This document shows positions 46,907 through 58,575 of a DNA stretch of 64,000 nt, in pieces. Source of the DNA: Acanthosoma haemorrhoidale (lineage: Eukaryota > Arthropoda > Insecta > Hemiptera > Acanthosomatidae). The stretch covers positions 117,080,869 to 117,144,868 of the forward strand of contig OV884013.1 in assembly GCA_930367205.1 (NCBI GenBank), given 5' to 3'. The stretch's first letter is position 1; the number at the start of each line of letters is the position of its first letter. The notes under the pieces were generated by a model that saw only the letters and a program-made list of their open reading frames with translations, was not told the origin of the DNA and ran no database searches. The position numbers and the translations under genes were made by a program.

Positions 46907-47776
46907 TTGGGTTGGCAAGAAAGTGATTTCGGTTTGCACCAGTAGATAGCGTTATGTTTGTTTCGTTATTCTTTTGTCAATGTTAGGATTCGTTTCTTTT
47001 GAGATTCGGTGGTCGATACCTTTAGGTTTCTATAGAAACAAATTCCCTGTAATTTGGCTTAAAACTGTCAGTTTTAACATGGAGTGCAAAAATAAGCATT
47101 TTGGACACATTTTACTTTTTAATTTTCATAAAGGCAAGAAAGTGGCTGAGGCTCACAAAGAGATATGCTGTTGATTGTTTAACAGAACGCACATGTCAGA
47201 ATTGGTTTAAATAATTTCTTTCTGGAGATTTTTCAACTGAAAGATGACCAACGTTCTGGTCGACCTTCTCAACTTGATGATGACAAAATGAAAGCCATAG
47301 TGGAATCAAATCGTCATATAACTGTGCGAGAGATTGTAAAACAGTTAAATGTATCGCACACAGCAATTAAAAATCATATAAGACGTATTGGACTTGTTAA
47401 GAAGCTCGATATTTGAGTTCCGCCACGACAATGCGAGGCCTTTTTAGCAACACGTACGAAACTATTGAAGCTTGGTTGAGAAGTGATGTCACATCCCCCA
47501 TACAGTCCCGACCTTGCACCATGGGATTATCATTTATTTCGAAGTTTACAAAACTTCTATCGTTATAACGATGACCTCAAATCGCACTTGGTTGAGTTTT
47601 TTGCTAATAAGAACCAGAAGTTCTATGAGCGCGAGATCATGAAGTTACCAAAAAGATGACAAAATGTCATCGAACAGAATGGAAGATATTTGACTGATTA
47701 AAGTTCATTTTTTGTATAGATAAAATTGAGTTTTATTTCACACTAAAAAACCGCAATTACTTTCTTGCAAACCATC
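46907..47776 (+). mobile_element. Mariner element, internally deleted
   Basis: Left terminus ttgggttggcaagaaagt after TA; right terminus ccgcaattactttcttgcaa, its imperfect inverse. The frame starting at 47079 (MECKNKHFGHILLF) gives the mariner N-terminal helix-turn-helix, then frameshifts into KDDQRSGRPSQLDDDKMKAI, VREIVKQLNVSHTAIKNHI and GLVKKLDI. It then jumps at about 47415 to HDNAR and SPDLAP-type sequence and the FYEREIMKLP end. The deletion of some 400 bp removes the first catalytic aspartate; the two later ones are recognisable. Several stops and shifts make it inactive. The terminus resembles mellifera/cecropia-type mariners. Confidence 0.85.
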
Positions 47777-49330
47777 ATTTGTGACATACTCGTAGATGGC
47801 TCGCTACGCTGGGTCGAGACTTCCCCACGCTGGAAGGGGCAAAGGCAAATGGAAGAGACGGAGAAACAAATCCTAGTTGTTCAGCCAATTATAATTTTTT
47901 ATAAATATCTTAAACTTACGCCCTTAAGTTTGAAGGAAAATATTGAGGAATTAAGAAATCTTAAAAGTGAGCTTATGTCTCACGACTTTTTTCACATTTA
48001 TTTTGTTCTGGTACGACCCCAGAGGTATTCAATTTCACAAAAGCCTATTAACTGTGACTTTTACTCTATAAGTTCCGATCAGATGAAATAACCTCGTGTA
48101 ACACATAACATAACATACTGTTATTTAATGGTTGCCAATGCGATCCCGACAGATCCTCATCAATGGTACGGGCTCTCTCCTAGGTCATTCGTGACTGTTA
48201 AAGCTTTTAATTAATTATTTTAATTTAATTTTACTTGGTCTTATAAACAAACTATGAAGCTAAAACAACCGCCTCAATGTAAGTAATAAGTTCACTGAAG
48301 TTATGAAAATAGTACTAGCATGATAAAGTGAGAACTGCATTTTCATCTAAATGGTTTCAGCAACATTTAAATGCAGAATTTCGGTTTTGTTTATTATGAA
48401 TGTTCATTTGATTTTTTTTCATTTCTTATTTTATTTTTATGTGTTTGTTTCTGGGGATCTTTCATTATATTTACGTATATATGTACTATATTAGCCTGTA
48501 TTTCCTACAGCTATAGTTATCTGGGCTAGTTTGTTTTATCTTGATATAAGATTAATGTCACCCTAGTCACCTATTTTTTTCCCTTCTTTTACAACTACTA
48601 ATATATGGAAACACATTCAGTGTACTCACTTAAAGAAGATCTTCGCGATGGTAGAGCTGGAGTTCTTTAACGAGTTTATAGCACGCACATGAATCAACTA
48701 TAAAAGTCCTGATCGACATAACAAATGAAAAAGCTTTGCTCCGTTAGCATGATTATTCAGCTCAGGGAACAATAGATAACTTGCGCTAAGTGGTATTGGC
48801 TAAGGATGATCTGAGCTCATTGTACTTTCACCCCGCTACGGCGAGATATGAGAACGCCATAAAACCATAGGACGCTGAAGAAGAAGGTGGGGTGTGGGAG
48901 AAAGCGGCCGATACTCCAATCCTATAGCACCGAAGCACGGGGGAGATAAGATTTGCGAAATAGCCCAGGCCTCAAGAAAAAGTGTCGTACAAGAGTTCCT
49001 TAGATGCGAGGGACTCTTAAGCACTCAGATCATAAAACTGAAAAAGAGGAGTGGCACCCAGGGTCCAAATGGACCGTTTTCACCTCGTGGCTGTCTATCA
49101 GGGGACCCAGATCCAAACATCCCATGTCAGCGGCAGACCAGGATACGCGGAAAACGTCTTAACAGCGGGCCTGTCGGTGGAGGGGGCATTTATTGCCTCT
49201 TCGGACACTGGTGCCTCAAGCAGTTTAAGGGGACGTGAGACGGAAGGAATCTCTGTCCTAAAATATACATACGTTTTTTCATAAGAGCTGTTATATGATT
49301 TTTAGCACCTCTTTAAAAGGCATAACTATA
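47777..49330. other. 1.55-kb spacer
   Basis: A 108-codon frame at 47765-48091 starts inside the mariner terminus and has no recognisable domain. The block 48830-49260 is G+C-richer, with overlapping 77 and 114 codon frames in different phases and no domain. I do not recognise either. Confidence 0.4.
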
Positions 49331-49560
49331 CGATGTCCCAAAATTAACGCAAGATTTGAATTTGCCGCCATTTGTGCAGTGTTGGCAACCCTAAAAAAAA
49401 AACAATTTGACCGCTGACAGTTTAGAGTTAGTAAAAATGGAGCGTTACACGATAGAACAACGTGTCTTTATTGTTGAACATTATCTCAAAAATAATGAAT
49501 ATTTGGCGGCCGCAGTTCGAAAAATTTCATACAAAAGTGTTTTGACTTCATCAACTGTAC
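49331..49560 (+). mobile_element. ITm-1 5' fragment
   Basis: Left terminus gatgtcccaaaattaacgc, the cgccatttgtgcag segment, then the start of the transposase (MERYTIEQRVFIVEHYLKNN), breaking off at ttttgacttcatcaactgt. Everything beyond the first DNA-binding helices is missing, and a frameshift occurs near AVRKISYK. Confidence 0.85.
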
Positions 49561-49799
49561 ACATCAACATAAGAAATATTCAGTAGAAACACAACCTGCG
49601 AAGGCTTAATATGGTATTGTCGTACATACTTCGCTACAAAAAGGTTATATAGTCAATCTCACTGTTATTAGCGAATACCGGCAGGGTCAAGACCCTGGAC
49701 CTCCCCATTTCCAGTCTTGGCCATATTGAGACTACAACATAGCAGCACGAGTAGCTTTCGTTTGGATAATAATTACTAATTTAATAATTGTTACGTATT
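49561..49799. other. Short spacer
   Basis: No recognisable feature. Confidence 0.4.
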
Positions 49800-50284
49800 T
49801 ATAGCAGGTCACGAGGCCACTGCCGTTTCAGTCTCCGAGGAGCATTATAGGGATGAGTGGTGCATTGCAGTGACTGTGCTAGGGGATTAGGGTAGTTGGA
49901 TAGGTTACTATAGAATTTCATGAACTTGTAAGGGATGAGTTAAAGAATGTAGGGTATATTAAGATCGTTATTGACGTAATAAGGGGCATTTACTATTGTT
50001 CTCAGGACTTTTGATCGAAAGGATTGGATACGCTTGATGTTCGACTTTTTTGCTGTCCCCCATAGCTCTATTCCCTATGTCCAGATTGGCTTAAGTATAA
50101 CTTTATAAATTAGTTATTTATTTTCTATTGAGAGATGGGATGTCCTTCGAAGTAGTCTGTACAGTTGTCCAAAGTGTCAGTTTAGTTCTTGTCTTTTTAG
50201 CCCCGTGCGTGGGTTCCATGTCAGCCTTTTGTCAAGATGGAAGCTTAAATACCGTACTGTCTCGGATACAGGAAGAGGAATGCA
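49800..50284 (-). mobile_element. LINE-A RT C-terminal fragment, minus strand
   Basis: Minus-strand sequence covers RT C-terminal coding from about 50284 (TVRYLSFHLDKR-type codons, then LYRL, ENKLL, the GIELWGTAKKSNIKRIQSFQ block) down to the cctcgtgacctgctat block near 49802. It lacks the 3' terminus. Stops and shifts prevent a long frame. Confidence 0.8.
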
Positions 50285-50904
50285 ATTAAAAAAAAGTATT
50301 AGTTATTATTAATTTTCACTTGTTCCATTATATTCGGCACTACAAGCACCTCTCAGTCTTTTCTGAAATGAAAATATTAATGAAACCATAATGCAAGTAA
50401 ACCTATAATAGTTTAATTTACATCTATTAAGTTTCGAATTTCACACTTTGCAACAGGTATTACATACACATTACTTTAAGTTGCGAAAAATTGTTGCTGG
50501 ACACGAGAATCCTCGTGTTCATCTATCGCATTCCACAGTCGCTGACAACCTAGAGCACCGCCAGAAAAGGAAGTGGCCTTCGTACAGGTAGACCTTATTT
50601 CTTAAGTCCCCAACTTGAAAATCGGTTCGATTTTAAGTCTTTCAAGCTAATTTTACCACGTCCAATAAAATAAAAAAATAAGGTAAGAAAAGAAATAATA
50701 CAATAATCTGATTAACACTTATTCACACCTAAATATACCAAGATTTAAACATAAAAAAATACATAAAACTTACACACACATGCATAATAGTAACCTACCT
50801 AATATAAAAAGAATGAAATCAATCCAAAAAACTTTTCATTTAAGAATAGTGTGGAATATAATGGAATATACCCTTGGAAAGTATTGATTACTACTAGTGT
50901 TTTT
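50285..50904. other. A+T-rich spacer between two opposed LINE-A pieces
   Basis: No gene recognised. Confidence 0.4.
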
Positions 50905-51475
50905 AAATTCCACTGCTCTCCCTGTATCCGAGACAGTACGGTACTTAGGCTTCCATCTCGACAAAAGGCCGTCATGGAACCACATACGAGGCTAAAACGA
51001 CAAGAACTAAACAGACGATTTGGACAACTGTACAGACTACTTCAAAGGACATCCCATCTCTCAATAGAAAATAAATTACTCATCTACAAAGTTATATTCA
51101 AGCCAATCTGTACCTACGGTATAGAGCTATGAGGGACAGCAAAAAAGTCGAACATCAAGCGTATCCAATCCTTTCAATCAAAAGTCCTGAGAACAATAGT
51201 AAACGCCCCTGTTTACCTCAGCAACAAAACCTTTCATAATGATCTGAGTATACTCTACATTCTTGAACTCATCCCTTCCAAGTTCATAAAATTCCATAGT
51301 AACCTATCCAACCACCCTAATTCCCCTAGCACCGACATTGCACTGCACCACTCATCCTTATAATCCTCCTCGGAGACTGAAACGGCAGTGGCCTCGTGAC
51401 CTGCTATAAATAAGTGACAGTAGGAGTCCTGGCAATGGCTAGTTTCTCTAATCATGTCCTGAGCGTCTGTGGCCC
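50905..51475 (+). mobile_element. LINE-A RT C-terminal fragment, plus strand
   Basis: The best LINE-A coding stretch in the window. The frame from about 50905 reads the TVLRL region, then RLKRQELNRRFGQLYRLLQR, HLSIENKLLIYKVIFKPICT and YGIEL, where an in-frame stop interrupts. Sequence then continues GTAKKSNIKRIQSFQSKVLR and SKFIKFH. It breaks off at about 51475 in the 3' region, before the terminus. The motif series matches the post-palm region of Jockey-group elements. Confidence 0.85.
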
Positions 51476-51867
51476 CCCCTTAACTGTTTGTATTATCGCA
51501 ACTACTCATTAGTTGGTGGCATTTAAGTTTCTTATAGTTGGACTTTTCCAAGCTGCTGGGGCCATCCTTAGAGTCTTAATTGGAATTGGTCAAGGAATTC
51601 CAAACATTTTCCTGGCTACCTCACAATTATTTTGTAACATAGTTAAGATTAAGCTATGTTCAACTTTAGAGTGAAAACAGTAGGCCTTCTCTATATTATT
51701 TTCCTTTTTCGCTACCATGTCATAGATTTGTGTTTGACAGTTTAGGATCTCAAGACAGGGGTCACACCTCCTGTTTTTTTTTATTTGTTTTTTTTCTAAT
51801 CTCTTTAAAAATGACAAAATGATTCATTATACATTCTCATTTGAATTTATTCACATATTAGTTTTGT
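51476..51867. other. A+T-rich spacer
   Basis: The 75-codon minus frame at 51590-51817 has no domain. Nothing is supported. Confidence 0.4.
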
Positions 51868-51976
51868 ACGTCCTGTAGCGAGGGGCTGTTTTTTATAAAA
51901 GTTATATAATTAATACAAGTGTAATGATACACATTATACTTTACTTGTTTAGAAAGACTATAAGGTGATGGGCTCA
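51868..51976 (-). mobile_element. LINE-B 3'-UTR fragment
   Basis: Contains gtcctgtagcg, aaagttatataatt, agtgtaatgatacacattat and ggtgatgggctcac. These match LINE-B in the orientation seen at 640-760. Both ends are missing. Confidence 0.6.
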
Positions 51977-51984
51977 CTCGTATC

Positions 51985-52331
51985 AGTACTCTTTCGTTTC
52001 TGTGATCAGAATTGGCCCCCTATATCGTGTGATTTATCATCTTTAGATTTCTTTTTATGGGGTTATTTGAAGTCAAAGGTGTATATCGACAAGCCCACAT
52101 CCACCCGTGCTTTGAAAGAGGGAATTCAACGCTGCACCAACGAAATTCAACCACATTTATGCCAAATGGTCATGTAAAATTTCGTCGTGGACGCCATTTG
52201 CCCGATGTGTAATTCCATAAATAACCCTATCCTATTTACTTTATAATTCAATAAAAAAATAACAACAAGAACACTGAATACTGTGTTTTCTATTTAAATC
52301 AAATCTTGCGTTAATTCTGGGACACCCTTTA
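51985..52331 (+). mobile_element. ITm-1 3' fragment
   Basis: From the ctctttcgtttctgtgatca segment (SRFCDQNWPPISCD) through SLDFFLWGYLKSKVY to the complete right terminus (cgttaattctgggacaccct) followed by TA. The frame 51965-52177 covers part of it. A deletion removes most of the NFDKRVRMCQQ segment. Confidence 0.85.
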
Positions 52332-52838
52332 CCTCCTGTGAAATCCTATGATCCCTACATCTGCCAGCCGTTCTCCGGGTATCCCCGGGTAGCGACCAGA
52401 GCCGTATGCTAAGAGGCCACCCCGAAAGCGTGGATGCTCCAGATGCTTCGAGGCCGCCGGCAAGGACACCCTTCACCAGATAGGTCAGAGTATCCCTATC
52501 TGCTCCCATCATCCTTTCCCTGCCTCTCCTCTTGTCTACTCCACTCGCTACCAGGCCTCTAGCTAATTAGTGCTCTGGATGCTCAAGCCCCCTGACATCC
52601 GCCAAAAGTCTTCTTTTTAATTGGGGCAACTTACATCGAGAACTTGATAAAACACTTTATTTTGAGAATTACCACTCACCATCACAAAGAATTGTGAATA
52701 AATGGCCTTAATAAATAGAGGGAGGAAAACTGGCTCCAAGGGGATCTTTGAAAGGGATTGACTAAGTAGAAAGAACATTATCACGCGCACAAGACTATGA
52801 GAGGCATCAAAGTTTGGTTTCAAAATAGTAAAAATGTA
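52332..52838. other. Spacer with G+C-richer block
   Basis: The stretch 52340-52610 is G+C-richer, with a 72-codon minus frame and no domain. It is followed by A+T-rich DNA ending in TA next to the following element. Confidence 0.45.
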
Positions 52839-53822
52839 TAGGGTGTCCCAGAATTAACGCAAGATTTCAATTTGTGCAATAAAGTGCTGGGCAACCCTAA
52901 AAAAAAAAAACAATTTGACAGCTGACAGTTTAGGGTTAGTAAAAATGGAGCCTTACACAATAGAACAACGTTTTTTTATCGTTAAAAATTATCTCAAAAA
53001 TAATGAAAGTTTGGCGGCCGCAGTCCGAAAATTTCATACAAAATATGGTTGGAATAGTGTTTTGACTTCATCAACTGTGAAGAAATTAATTGAAAAATTT
53101 AGAGAGACTGGATCAGTTGGAGACACTAAACACCTTTAGATTTCTTTTTATGGTTTTTTATGAAGTCAAATGTGTATGTCAACAAGGTCACATCCACCCG
53201 TGCAATAAAGGAATAAATTCAACACTGCATTAACGAAATTCAACCACATTTATGTCAAATGGTCATGGAAACTTTCGACAAAAGAGTGCGTATATGCCAG
53301 CAAAGTCGTGGAGGTCTTTAGCCCGTTGTGTTATTCCATAAATAACCCTATCCTATTTACAGGCTGGATCAGCTGGAAATACTTAACACCAAAAACAAGC
53401 CGTTCAAATGTCAATATCGAAGCAGTGCGTGAGAGTGTTGTTGAAAATCCAGGAACATCAATTTGGCATCGTAAACACAGTTCTTTGTGCCGAAATTGGA
53501 TGATATTGATGTGACAATATGTGGTTTCAACAAGATGGTGCCACATGTCATACAGCCCATGAAACAATTCAAATACTGCATGAGACATTTCCAGGTCTTG
53601 TACTGAACGCTGCATCAACGAAATTCTACCACATTTATGGAAAATTTCAACAAAAGAGTGCGTATGTGCCAGCAAAGTCGTGGAGGCCATTTGCCCGATG
53701 TGTTATTCAATAAATAACCCTATCCTATCTACTTTATAATTCAATAAAAAAATAACAACAAAAATACTAAAAACTGTGTTTTCTATTCAAATCAAATCTT
53801 GCGTTAATTCTGGAACACCCAT
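52839..53822 (+). mobile_element. ITm-1 element with head-to-tail internal duplication
   Basis: One left terminus (agggtgtcccagaattaac at 52839) and one right terminus (cgttaattctggaacaccc, ending about 53820) enclose two partial interiors. The first runs from the DNA-binding domain (52915-53139 frame, ending GSVGDTKH) into the LDFFL segment and on to ataaccctatcctatttac at about 53360. The second restarts at aggctggatcagctgg, with the TSRSNVNIEAVRESVVENPG region, the shared junction, FQQDGATCHTAHETIQILHE and the 3' region. No continuous transposase frame is possible. Confidence 0.85.
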
Positions 53823-54431
53823 TATAAATTGCTTATTGAAATGAACGAATTTTTGTTTGTTTACAATTTTACAAAATAAAAACAATAAAAAATTTGATAA
53901 GGTATTCAACTTTATTGGCACAAAATTCGCAGACTACTGTAATTATCTACGATGCCTTCCGAATTAGTCCATATAGACTGTGACGTGAGAAGAAACTGAC
54001 CCTTGGCTCAGGGTGCTCTACACGTTCCGTAGTAGCAATCTTATGAAAGATAATATTGATGGTAAATTGAAAAAAGTATATTCCATAGCACATTAAAAAT
54101 ATGAATTTATTGGCTAATAGCTTACGAAGTTATTAATGAGGAGGTACACCAGTACCACCAGGCACCAGCCAGTACTGGAGTTAAATACTATCGGTCGCTG
54201 ACTGGTTACTTATAGGTCTTGCGGACGCTAACAGTTTTGGTAAAGGAAAAATAAATATGTAGAGTGTACATATAAAGTGCAATTTCGAAATAAACAGTTT
54301 CCAAAGATGCCCTTGTTCGGAGAGTATCCAAAAAAGTTTCTTAAATGTGTGAACAGAGCTAATCTGATATACGAAATAGTCTACAATGATAATTCCCAAG
54401 GACGAATAAAGACGATTTTATTATTGATTGA
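53823..54431. other. A+T-rich spacer
   Basis: Frames of 61-72 codons without domains. No gene. Confidence 0.4.
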
Positions 54432-55102
54432 TCCCATCTCTCAATCGAAAATAAATTACTAATCTAAAAATGTATGCTTTAGCCAATCTGGACTTACGGA
54501 ATAGAGCTATGAGGGACCGCAAAAAAGTCATCCAATCCTTTCAATCAAAAGTTCTGAGAACTATAGTAAATGCCCCTTATTACGTCAGCAACGAAACCCT
54601 TCAAAACGATCTTAATATACCCTTCATTCTTAAACTCATCCCTTCCAAGTTCATAAAATTCCATTGTAACCTATTCGACCACCCTAATCCCCTAGCACAG
54701 TCATTGCACTGCACCACTCATCCCTATAATCCTCCATGGAGACTAAAACGGCAGTGACCTCGTGACCGGATATAAATGCGTAACTGCGGGAGTCCTGGCA
54801 ATGGCCAGTTTCTCCAATCAAGTCCTGGGCGTATAAGGCTCTCGCGCTCTTGGGCAGCCTCCGCTGGCTCGTATCCTGTGACGTGGCTGTCGGAGGAGCG
54901 TGGGGGAGTCCCAAGAGGAAGCGGGGCCTCTTTCGCATGTGTGGAAGGTGACAACCATGTGGATTTGGGAGTTCTGTGGGCTGTTTGTAAATACTGTATT
55001 AATGAGCGAGTGAATGAAAATTGTAAATATGGTATGAATAAAAACATTTATCACAATTACTTATTGCCCAATAAGGCATATTGTAATTTTATCATAATAA
55101 AG
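54432..55102 (+). mobile_element. LINE-A, 671-bp copy with RT C-terminus and complete 3' end
   Basis: Starts at the HLSIENKLL-encoding segment. The frame 54470-54757 reads LANLDLRNRAMRDRKKVIQS, FQSKVLRTIVNAPYYVSNET and LQNDLNIPFILKLIPSKFIK, which is the clearest RT C-terminus of the family after small losses. The 3' region is complete to attttatcataataaag. Several antisense frames across it are shadows. Confidence 0.88.
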
Positions 55103-55135
55103 GTGACAAAAAAAGAATACTGTAATTACCTTCCC

Positions 55136-55484
55136 ATCATTCCTATAAACCTCCTCGGAGACTAAAACGGCAGTGGCCTAGTGACCTGCTATAAATGCGT
55201 GACAGTGGGAGTCCTGGCAATGGCCAGTTTCATCAGTCATGTCCTGAGCGTATGTGACTCTCGCGCACTTCGTCAGCCTCCACTGGCTCGTATCCGGCGA
55301 CGAGGCTAACGGAGGAGCGTGGGGAACTTCCCAAGACTCTGCTTCCTCTTTCGTATGCGAGGGAGTTGACAAACATGCGGATTTTGAAGGCCTCTGGGGT
55401 GTCTGTAAATATTGTATGAATGAGAGCATTTATCTCAATTACTTATTGCCCAATAAGGTAGATTGTAATTTTAGCACAATAAAG
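55136..55484 (+). mobile_element. LINE-A 3' end, agcacaataaag subtype, in tandem with the previous copy
   Basis: Starts at ctataaacctcctcggag only about 35 bp after the previous copy ends and runs to attttagcacaataaagaag. The two neighbours belong to different 3'-end subtypes, so they are two independent insertions and not a duplication. Confidence 0.85.
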
Positions 55485-56744
55485 AAGTTTGAACATAATA
55501 AATAAATTATTGATAGAGGATTGATCATCCTCCAAAAATATTAAGAGCTAATTTTGTTTTCTTTAAGGTCAGATCGATCAATGGTAACAAAAAAAATGTA
55601 TAATGGGTGGACCTCACCTTTCGGACACTTTTAAGCAATAAAAATCCGATCGGGTTGGCATTGGCTGTCCCGAATACATCTGTAATGTCATTATGCGATG
55701 CTAATGCGAGTCCATCTCTTCCCGATTTATGATTTAATAACTCAGATTAAGCGGCATCTATGGCGGCTACATGTCGACCTTTCCGCTTGGTCCGTCCGGT
55801 CTCCGGTCAAAGTATGGCCATATTCTATGCATACGGCGTATGTCAGTTATTTCTATGCCGTTTCACCTACTCCTGGCTTGAGCCTTTCAAATACTAGTTA
55901 AAGACATACAATATACAATTTCCTCCTTCAACTATAATTATCTGATTGTAAACAATTTCTCGAATGCTACACGAAAATGTAGAAAGTGGAGGCAATGATT
56001 TGTTGTTTATATTTTTTTATTTAATGATCCAGCAAATTTCGAAACATACTGTCTCACTTTTAATATGGAACCTATCATGGTCGGAAGATCATCTGCAACT
56101 TTTACAATGCTGTTAGTTATATATCTGACTCTAGGAGATTTTATTCCAACGGATTAAAATGTATTTCTCGGTACGAGGGAAATTGTATCGGAGGTCTTTG
56201 CATCTGTCCTCGGCTGATAATCAGCTCTCATGAAACGTATAAATACGGGGCTACAAAGGTGCGTGCCATTTCTGACCCTTCTCACTTAAGAACGCAATCC
56301 AAGTTATAATTTAAGGATATGCTCTCCTAAATGTTTCAATGTGAAAACGATCGAATGGGGGAAATATTTTTTTAAAATGAGGTAAAGTTTTTTATTGTAG
56401 TATAGTTCCCAAAAATATTTATAACCCAGACTTCGCTCTGTTTCCAATTTGAATAAGCTTTGGTCAAATGAGCCCCGTTCCTCCAAGTATATATTTTTCT
56501 TTGGTTTCTTATGATTTTTCATACCTAAGATATAATGTATAAGTCATATTGCATCAGCATTGAAAGGCTTGTTACGACAGTTTTTTTTATTAGATTTTTC
56601 TGATATCTTACATGAGATATTAGGATTAAAAGTATAAATTACAGATAATGTAGATGCTTGAATAATTAAAGGTATTCAATCTAGAAAATATAAGTTAATA
56701 TTATATGTATAACATATCATCAGGCTACTCTACTCAACTGTACT
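55485..56744. other. 1.26-kb spacer
   Basis: Frames at 55698-55901 (67 codons) and 56304-56522 minus (72 codons) have no recognisable domain. No gene is supported. Confidence 0.4.
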
Positions 56745-57250
56745 GGGACACCACTATTTCGATTCTTACACGCCAGCACCATGACTCGACACCAGAGCTT
56801 CTAGAACAACATCCTGCGCACGGCACTATGGCATACCCCTTTTCGTAAAATGAAGGCTTCCGACATGCACGAAAAGTTCGAGGTCCCCACCATCACCGAA
56901 GCCATCAAAAGAAGACACATCAAGTTCTTTGACTCGATGAAACATAGTCTAAACCCTCTATTCCGAGACATGGCACCACCACCGCTACCGGCACGATGGC
57001 AACTCACAAGATCGAGTAAAGCAGATCAAATGGTGGACATCACGGCGCTTGGCCCACCAACAACAAGCCTCTGGGCACCCATCACTGCTATCCAACTAAA
57101 TAAGACTGCACTAATGGCCAGAGGGACTCTAGGTCCAGCCACCAGTGGACTCTCACCACTGTACCACAACAATCAACATCTACCGAGGCTTTCCACACTC
57201 CTTAATTCTCTCACACCACCTTAAAGCAGGTACTCCTAGTACAAGAATTC
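56745..57250 (+). pseudogene. LINE-D reverse transcriptase C-terminal fragment
   Basis: The frame 56850-57224 (124 codons) begins MKASDMHEKFEVPTITEAIK, then RRHIKFFDSMKHSLNPLF. It parallels the LINE-B segment LHPLLGVPSVGEFIRRGHIK and FLDSLQHLTNPVF, so it belongs to a related lineage. Upstream, another phase encodes a QHHDSTPELLEQHPAHGTMA-like stretch, indicating a frameshift near 56845. A proline/threonine-rich C-terminal extension follows. Its 3' sequence recurs at 4045-4108. 5'-truncated and inactive. Confidence 0.65.
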
Positions 57251-57274
57251 GGTGAACCCAAACCTTCCTTCATT

Positions 57275-57385
57275 TTATAATTTTATTGTGCTAAAATTAC
57301 AATCTGCCTTTGCTAGGCAATAAGTAATTAAGATATACGATCATTCATACCATATTTACATTTCGTCATTCACTCTATTTTATAA
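57275..57385 (-). mobile_element. LINE-A 3' terminal fragment
   Basis: Left edge ttttattgtgctaaaattac, the complement of the agcacaataaa subtype end, then caatctgcc, ggcaataagtaatta and the cattcataccatatttac block. Very short copy. Confidence 0.8.
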
Positions 57386-58165
57386 TTAGAGAGCTTAGAA
57401 AAAAACCATCGTATCTTTCTAGTAACGAATTTATGGTTTTATACGTTTTTTTTTTTTAATTTATCTCCAGGACTCCAGTTCATATTGGTTGAAAGCAACT
57501 TCCATCTCTTCTGTAGTCATAATAATAATAATAATAACGGACCCAACATAGAATATAATATAATACTAATATTGGCTGTTAAGTATTCCAAAATAAAACG
57601 TCATAGACCTAGAGGAGGCTACAGTTCTAGATATGACACAAGCGTGTACTACATTGGAGATAAAGACTTCATTGTAGGGGACTGCAATGCATAGGGGGCC
57701 TTGGGAGCGCTCATGCATAGCCGCCGACAGTACCTTTGAATACAGATTACCCACGATGTGACCTTTTTTCCAGCTTTATGTGCTTGGATGATCTTGATGT
57801 CGTAAACCGGCCTAAAGTCAGCACCTATCGCTTTTCCCACGTAACAGTTACAATTGGGTTAGCGTTCCGAATCTTCTTTCCAATCCCTGCGAAATATTTA
57901 CGATAAACTGATTCCTTTTTTTTTTTTCAATCTGCTGCCGAGTAAGTCGATATATGGGTACACTGATTTTTGCAAAAAAACAAACCCTCTTGGCCGGGTA
58001 AAATGTAGTTTTGAAAAATACTTAGCAAAAAAGATAGTTTCTATTAAATAACTTTTAAGTGTGAAATAGTTTCAACATTGATGAATATCCCTACAAACAC
58101 CTTGTCTTCGGAAATCGTCTTAGGTCGACGAAAAAAGGTTGTTAGGTTTTCTTCTATATATAACT
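57386..58165. other. Spacer
   Basis: A short (aat)n run lies near 57521-57537. The 69-codon frame and antisense partners at 57485-57840 lack recognisable domains. Confidence 0.45.
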
Positions 58166-58575
58166 CTTTATTGTGCTAAAATTACAACCAACCTCACTAG
58201 GCAATAAGTAATTGAGATAAATATTCTCATTCAGACCATATTTACAAACAGCCCAGAGGCCTCCTAAATCCACATGGTTGTCACCTCTCTCGTATGCGAA
58301 ATAGACTCCGCCTTGGGAAATCCCCCACGCTCCTCCGTCAGCCTCGTCACCGGATACGAGCCAGTGGAGACTGACAAAGAGCGTGAGAGCCACAGACGCT
58401 CACGATATTGGAGAAACTGGCCATTGCCAGGACTCCCACTGTTACAGATTTATAACAGCTCACGAGGCCACTGCCGCTTTAGTCTCCGAGGAGGATTGAG
58501 TTCAAGAATGTAAGGTATATTAAGATCGTTATAAAGGGTTTTGTTACAGACGTAGTAAGAGGCATTTGTTATTGT
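58166..58575 (-). mobile_element. LINE-A 3' end with diagnostic internal deletion, minus strand
   Basis: Starts with ctttattgtgctaaaattac (agcacaataaag subtype) and runs through the 3' blocks. At about 58498 ctccgaggaggatt joins directly to gagttcaagaatgtaagg, skipping about 90 bp present in other copies. The same junction occurs at about 63467. Continues to the NAPYY-encoding region. Confidence 0.85.

Noticed and set aside
47765..48091. 108-codon frame as a possible gene
   Set aside because: It begins inside the mariner terminal repeat, has no domain signature and no supporting context.
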